Of a stretch of 9,668 nucleotides of DNA, positions 7,219 through 9,668 are shown piece by piece. A program made the position numbers and the translations under genes. Below the pieces are notes generated by a model, which was not told the origin of the DNA, made no database searches, and worked only from the letters and a program-made list of their open reading frames with translations. Origin of the DNA: Acidobacteriaceae bacterium (GTDB taxonomy: Bacteria > Acidobacteriota > Terriglobia > Terriglobales > Acidobacteriaceae); contig PKXI01000031.1 in NCBI GenBank assembly GCA_003133425.1, forward strand, positions 1 to 9,668, given 5' to 3'. How positions within the stretch are numbered: position 1 is the first letter of the stretch; the number at the start of each line of letters is the position of its first letter.

Positions 7219-8199
7219 TTACTTGGCTGCGAAGTAACTCGCCAGATTGAGATCGACGAGCATCTCTGGTTCGGTTGGCTCCCAACCTAGCTGCTCACGG
7301 GTGCGTTTACTGGAGGACGGATTGTCCGTTGCGGCGAAGCCCCCGAAATAACTGAATTGTTTCGCCGCTTCCTTCGCCGATATGGAGCCGACCGGGATGT
7401 TTAGTTTCCGGCCAATCACTTCGGCGATTGAACGAAAAGGGATTCCCTCTTCGGCCACACCGTGATAGCGCGCCCCCGCGACTCCCTTTTCCAACGCCAA
7501 CCTGAATAGCCGCGCCGCATCGCGGCGATGCACGGCCGGCCAGCGATTTTGACCGTCACCGATATAGCCGGAGTGGCCTCTTTTGCGCGCGATGCCAATC
7601 AGTTGGGGCACCAATCCGGTATCGCCTTCGCCGTGAACCGACGGCGCAAGCCGAACCATCGTTGCGCGTACACCTAAAGATGCCCAGGCCTCGACTTTTT
7701 CCTCTGTCTTTGCGCGGTCGATGCCCGGCGAGAGGGGATCGAACTCATCATCTTCCGTCGCCGGTTTCGCCGCACGGAACCCTTCGTGCGAAAGGCCTAG
7801 CGTGCCAAATGTTGTAACCAGCGGCCGTCCCGATCCCTTCAAAGCGGTACCAATCGTATCGATTGCACGACGGTCAGCATCGGCGGAGACCACCAGGAAC
7901 CGCGAGACGATGCCGGTTGGCAGTCCGCCGAAGATAATGCGCAGGCGCTGCACGAACGGGATTTGTGACAGGCCGTGCATATAGGCGAGATGTATCACCC
8001 CGTCCGCCGCGCCGGCTGCGCTGCGCAGGCTTTCCATATCATCGAGGTTGCCAAGATGTGGCTGGACCCCTTTTGCCGACAACTTCTTTCCCGCCTCTTC
8101 CGATCGCGCGAGGGCGGTGACGGAATGTCCGCCCCCGATTAGCTCCTCAACAACGGCAGATCCAATGAATCCCGTAGCACCGGTGACAAAAACACGCAT
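7219..8199 (-). CDS. Atypical SDR, NAD(P)-dependent epimerase/dehydratase-like protein
   Basis: A 326-residue Rossmann-fold protein of the extended/atypical short-chain dehydrogenase/reductase group. The dinucleotide-binding motif TGATGFIG is at residues 6-13. Arg32 in the ALARS end of the second strand is compatible with NADP(H). NLDDMESL after the third strand and VIHLAYMHG (68-76) follow the pattern of the family, as do RATMVRLAPSVHGEGD and the late ARYHGVAEEG and EQLGWEPTEP segments. At the catalytic YxxxK position the sequence is I160-D-R-A-K164, so the Tyr is missing while the Lys is kept; this is known in atypical SDRs and makes the reaction hard to predict. The start at 8199 is set by AGGAG seven bases upstream and by the Rossmann motif lying right at the N-terminus; a longer in-frame ATG at 8277 would add 26 unrelated residues. 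It is the first gene of the operon with the downstream hydrolase and is divergent from the AraC regulator. Confidence 0.93.
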   Translation of the reverse strand: MRVFVTGATGFIGSAVVEELIGGGHSVTALARSEEAGKKLSAKGVQPHLGNLDDMESLRSAAGAADGVIHLAYMHGLSQIPFVQRLRIIFGGLPTGIVSRFLVVSADADRRAIDTIGTALKGSGRPLVTTFGTLGLSHEGFRAAKPATEDDEFDPLSPGIDRAKTEEKVEAWASLGVRATMVRLAPSVHGEGDTGLVPQLIGIARKRGHSGYIGDGQNRWPAVHRRDAARLFRLALEKGVAGARYHGVAEEGIPFRSIAEVIGRKLNIPVGSISAKEAAKQFSYFGGFAATDNPSSSKRTREQLGWEPTEPEMLVDLNLASYFAAK

Positions 8200-8220
8200 G
8201 TGATTTCTCCTGATTTTTTG

Positions 8221-8252
8221 CCCCGGCCGACTGTGGTCCGCGGTCGGAGGGG
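8221..8252. promoter_or_regulatory. Inverted repeat / hairpin in the leader of the SDR operon
   Basis: CCCC-gg-CCGAC (8221-8231) pairs with GTCGG-a-GGGG (8243-8252). The stem can extend inwards with GC and GT pairs (8232-8235 with 8239-8242) to a three-base loop. It sits about 22 bases upstream of the dehydrogenase ATG, just before its ribosome binding site. It could be an operator for the divergent regulator or an RNA leader structure; there is no T-run on the minus-strand side that would make it a simple terminator. Confidence 0.55.
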
Positions 8253-8330
8253 CTGTTCCCGGTCCACCCAAGACCAATCTAGCCGCGAGAAGCTGAATCG
8301 TATATATTCGGAAGTCTACATTTGTTTATC

Positions 8331-8335
8331 AGGAG
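8331..8335 (+). promoter_or_regulatory. Ribosome binding site for a TTG start
   Basis: AGGAG lies six bases before TTG at 8342. The first ATG in this frame is well inside the conserved N-terminal domain, so this site supports the rare TTG start of the regulator. Confidence 0.75.
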
Positions 8336-8341
8336 TCCAAA

Positions 8342-9256
8342 TTGGACCCTTTGCCTCAAATCGTCGGACTGTTGAAGCCCCAAGCGGTCTTTTGGCGCGT
8401 TGTTGAGGCACATGACGCATGGAAAATCAGTTTTCATCCAACCAACGTTGTGGTGTTCGGTCAAATTATTGAAGGAGCCTGTCACGTCGAACGGGAAGAC
8501 GGGATCAGTTTCGATATTGAGGCCGGTGACTTCATGCTGATGGCCTCACCGCCGAACTGGACGATGTCAGCGTTCGGTGGAGACAAACCGGTCGATTTCA
8601 TGGCCGCTTTGGAAGACCCTGGGTTACTTTTGTCGCCTGCATGCCCAACTCGCGTCACACGGTTCATCGCTGGAAACTTTAAATTCGCTGCCGCCAATCG
8701 CGATCTCATCTCGACCCTGATGCTGCCCATTGTGAAGGTACGGGGTAATGAAGCTGAGGCCGGCCGGTTGTGCGCATTGCTGGCGACGTTAGGCGACGAA
8801 GCGCTTGCCGACCGGCCTAGCCGTTCGCTTGTGCTTGATCGTCTCCTTGAGGTCATTCTTATTGATGCGCTGCGATATCGTCCCGCCGATATCGGCGCCG
8901 GCGGCCGCGGCCTGCTGGCTGGCCTCGCGGACCCAAAAATTGGGCTTGCGCTTCACATCATGCATTCCGACACAAGGCGGCCATGGACTCTCGTTGCGCT
9001 CGCCCGCGAAGTGGGTATGTCCCGATCGGCGCTTGCGTCACGCTTCGCGCAGATTGTCGGCGTTCCGCCAATCGAATACCTGGCCAACTGGCGGATGACG
9101 CTTGCGAAAAGCGCGTTGGCATCGGCAGACCTACCTATGGTCGATATCGCCGAAATGGCCGGCTATCAGTCGGTGAGTGCATTCAGCACGGCATTCAAGC
9201 GTGAGACTGGCCTCTCGCCGACTCTCTATGTACGGTCTCTTCAGGAGGCGGTTTGA
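8342..9256 (+). CDS. AraC-family transcriptional regulator with N-terminal cupin-type domain
   Basis: A 304-residue DNA-binding regulator. Residues 1 to about 190 form a cupin-like sensor domain: KISFHPTNVVVFGQIIEGACHVE, an FDIEAGDFMLMASPP strand pair, and a helical linker with RSLVLDRLLEVILIDALRY. This arrangement resembles the cupin_6 type of AraC regulators. Residues about 199-298 are the AraC DNA-binding domain with two helix-turn-helix units: WTLVALAREVGMSRSALASRF (about 215-235) and MVDIAEMAGYQSVSAFSTAFKRETG (about 266-290), followed by SPTLYVRS. The start is TTG at 8342, chosen for AGGAG six bases upstream. It is transcribed divergently from the SDR-hydrolase operon, a common layout for a local regulator, so it probably controls that operon and perhaps itself. 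The ligand is unknown. Confidence 0.94.
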   Translation: MDPLPQIVGLLKPQAVFWRVVEAHDAWKISFHPTNVVVFGQIIEGACHVEREDGISFDIEAGDFMLMASPPNWTMSAFGGDKPVDFMAALEDPGLLLSPACPTRVTRFIAGNFKFAAANRDLISTLMLPIVKVRGNEAEAGRLCALLATLGDEALADRPSRSLVLDRLLEVILIDALRYRPADIGAGGRGLLAGLADPKIGLALHIMHSDTRRPWTLVALAREVGMSRSALASRFAQIVGVPPIEYLANWRMTLAKSALASADLPMVDIAEMAGYQSVSAFSTAFKRETGLSPTLYVRSLQEAV

Positions 9257-9668
9257 AGGCCGTGGGACATGCCAAGTTCCGGACGAAGTGCTAGCGGGCG
9301 CCGGACAATTGGAAGCGGCAGCGTTCAGATACCCCCTCGGTAATCGATGTGTTATCCGACGACAGTCTTGGTATCCAGCTAGCGCGATGGAGCACATGCC
9401 TTCTAAGCCGGTACTCTATTCCCGATCTGCTTCCGCGGAATTCTGGGTTTACGGTTAACAGACCAATTCACTCATTGACGTACTCAGACCGCGCCGCGCA
9501 AATAGTCCAACGTATTTTCTACGGCACTATTCAATAGATCATGCGCAGCATCGGATCTTTGAGGTATGTCCAGGCTCATAAACGGCAGGTTTTCAGCGCA
9601 GCTACCAACTCTTACAAATACACATAACTAACTTTCTACCCGTTTCAGTGAGGGCTCCTGCCCTACGC
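9257..9668. other. No recognisable gene after the AraC regulator
   Basis: This 412-base stretch has no open frame with known motifs. It becomes less GC-rich towards the right end. I see no clear hairpin terminator after the regulator. The only candidate is a short minus-strand frame (9484-9579), listed separately. Confidence 0.6.
9484..9579 (-). CDS. Possible small ORF, 31 residues, unknown function
   Basis: Reading ATG at 9579 to TGA at 9484 on the minus strand gives MSLDIPQRSDAAHDLLNSAV and eleven more residues ending RGAV. The composition is protein-like, with an amphipathic second half, and the frame stays open about 50 bases upstream of the ATG, back to a TAG. No good ribosome binding site precedes the ATG. 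It could be a small protein, the 3' tail of a decayed gene, or chance. I recognise no family. Confidence 0.2.
   Translation of the reverse strand: MSLDIPQRSDAAHDLLNSAVENTLDYLRGAV

Larger units (their letters stand above)
8200..8341. promoter_or_regulatory. Divergent promoter region between SDR-hydrolase operon and AraC gene
   Basis: These 142 bases separate two divergent starts and must carry both promoters. An AT-rich core at about 8296-8309 (GAATCGTATATATTCG) stands out. TATATT at 8303-8308 is a possible -10 box for the regulator, but no good -35 is seen. AGGAG for the dehydrogenase lies at 8207-8211 (minus) and AGGAG for the regulator at 8331-8335 (plus). The region also holds the inverted repeat at 8221-8252. 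Confidence 0.65.

Noticed and set aside
8200..8277. N-terminal extension of the SDR from the ATG at 8277
   Set aside because: It would translate the inverted repeat and the ribosome binding site; the Rossmann motif starts right after the 8199 ATG.

Overview
The window looks like a bacterial chromosome segment of fairly high GC. It carries the 3' end of a large non-ribosomal peptide synthetase (NRPS) gene, a decayed patch, and a small catabolic or detoxification-type cassette with its own regulator. No gene is strictly diagnostic of a taxon. The SSB sequence, the SRAP remnant and the NRPS style remind me of soil Acidobacteriota (Terriglobia-like), but this is an impression from sequence style and I hold it loosely. 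I see no phage genes, intact IS element, tRNA, rRNA or CRISPR array.

Bases 1-3756 (+) are the last module of an NRPS, cut by the window start inside its condensation domain. The order is C (partial), A, T, TE, and the chain ends at a stop. The ten specificity positions of the A domain can be read as D-V-W-H-V-S-L-V-D-K, which is almost the canonical L-serine code. The thioesterase has Cys in place of the usual Ser nucleophile (GYCFG), with Asp 27 residues later and a C-terminal His. Serine as last residue plus a Cys-type TE is the most interesting point here, because the characterised Cys TEs of obafluorin and sulfazecin synthetases make strained four-membered rings.

Bases 3757-4814 are a degraded junction. 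They hold a broken SRAP (YedK/HMCES-like) gene lacking its catalytic N-terminus and carrying a 1-base frameshift, then an unassigned stretch with a 24-bp tandem repeat. After this comes a short single-stranded DNA-binding protein gene (4815-5252, +). Its reading frame runs through a textbook intrinsic terminator and lacks the usual acidic tip.

Bases 5437-8199 (-) are a two-gene operon: an atypical NAD(P)-dependent short-chain dehydrogenase/epimerase-like protein, then a CocE/NonD-type alpha/beta hydrolase. A divergent AraC-family regulator (8342-9256, +, TTG start) shares a 142-bp intergenic region that also contains a strong inverted repeat. The layout suggests that the AraC protein controls the operon. 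The final 412 bases hold no convincing gene, only a possible 31-codon ORF on the minus strand.
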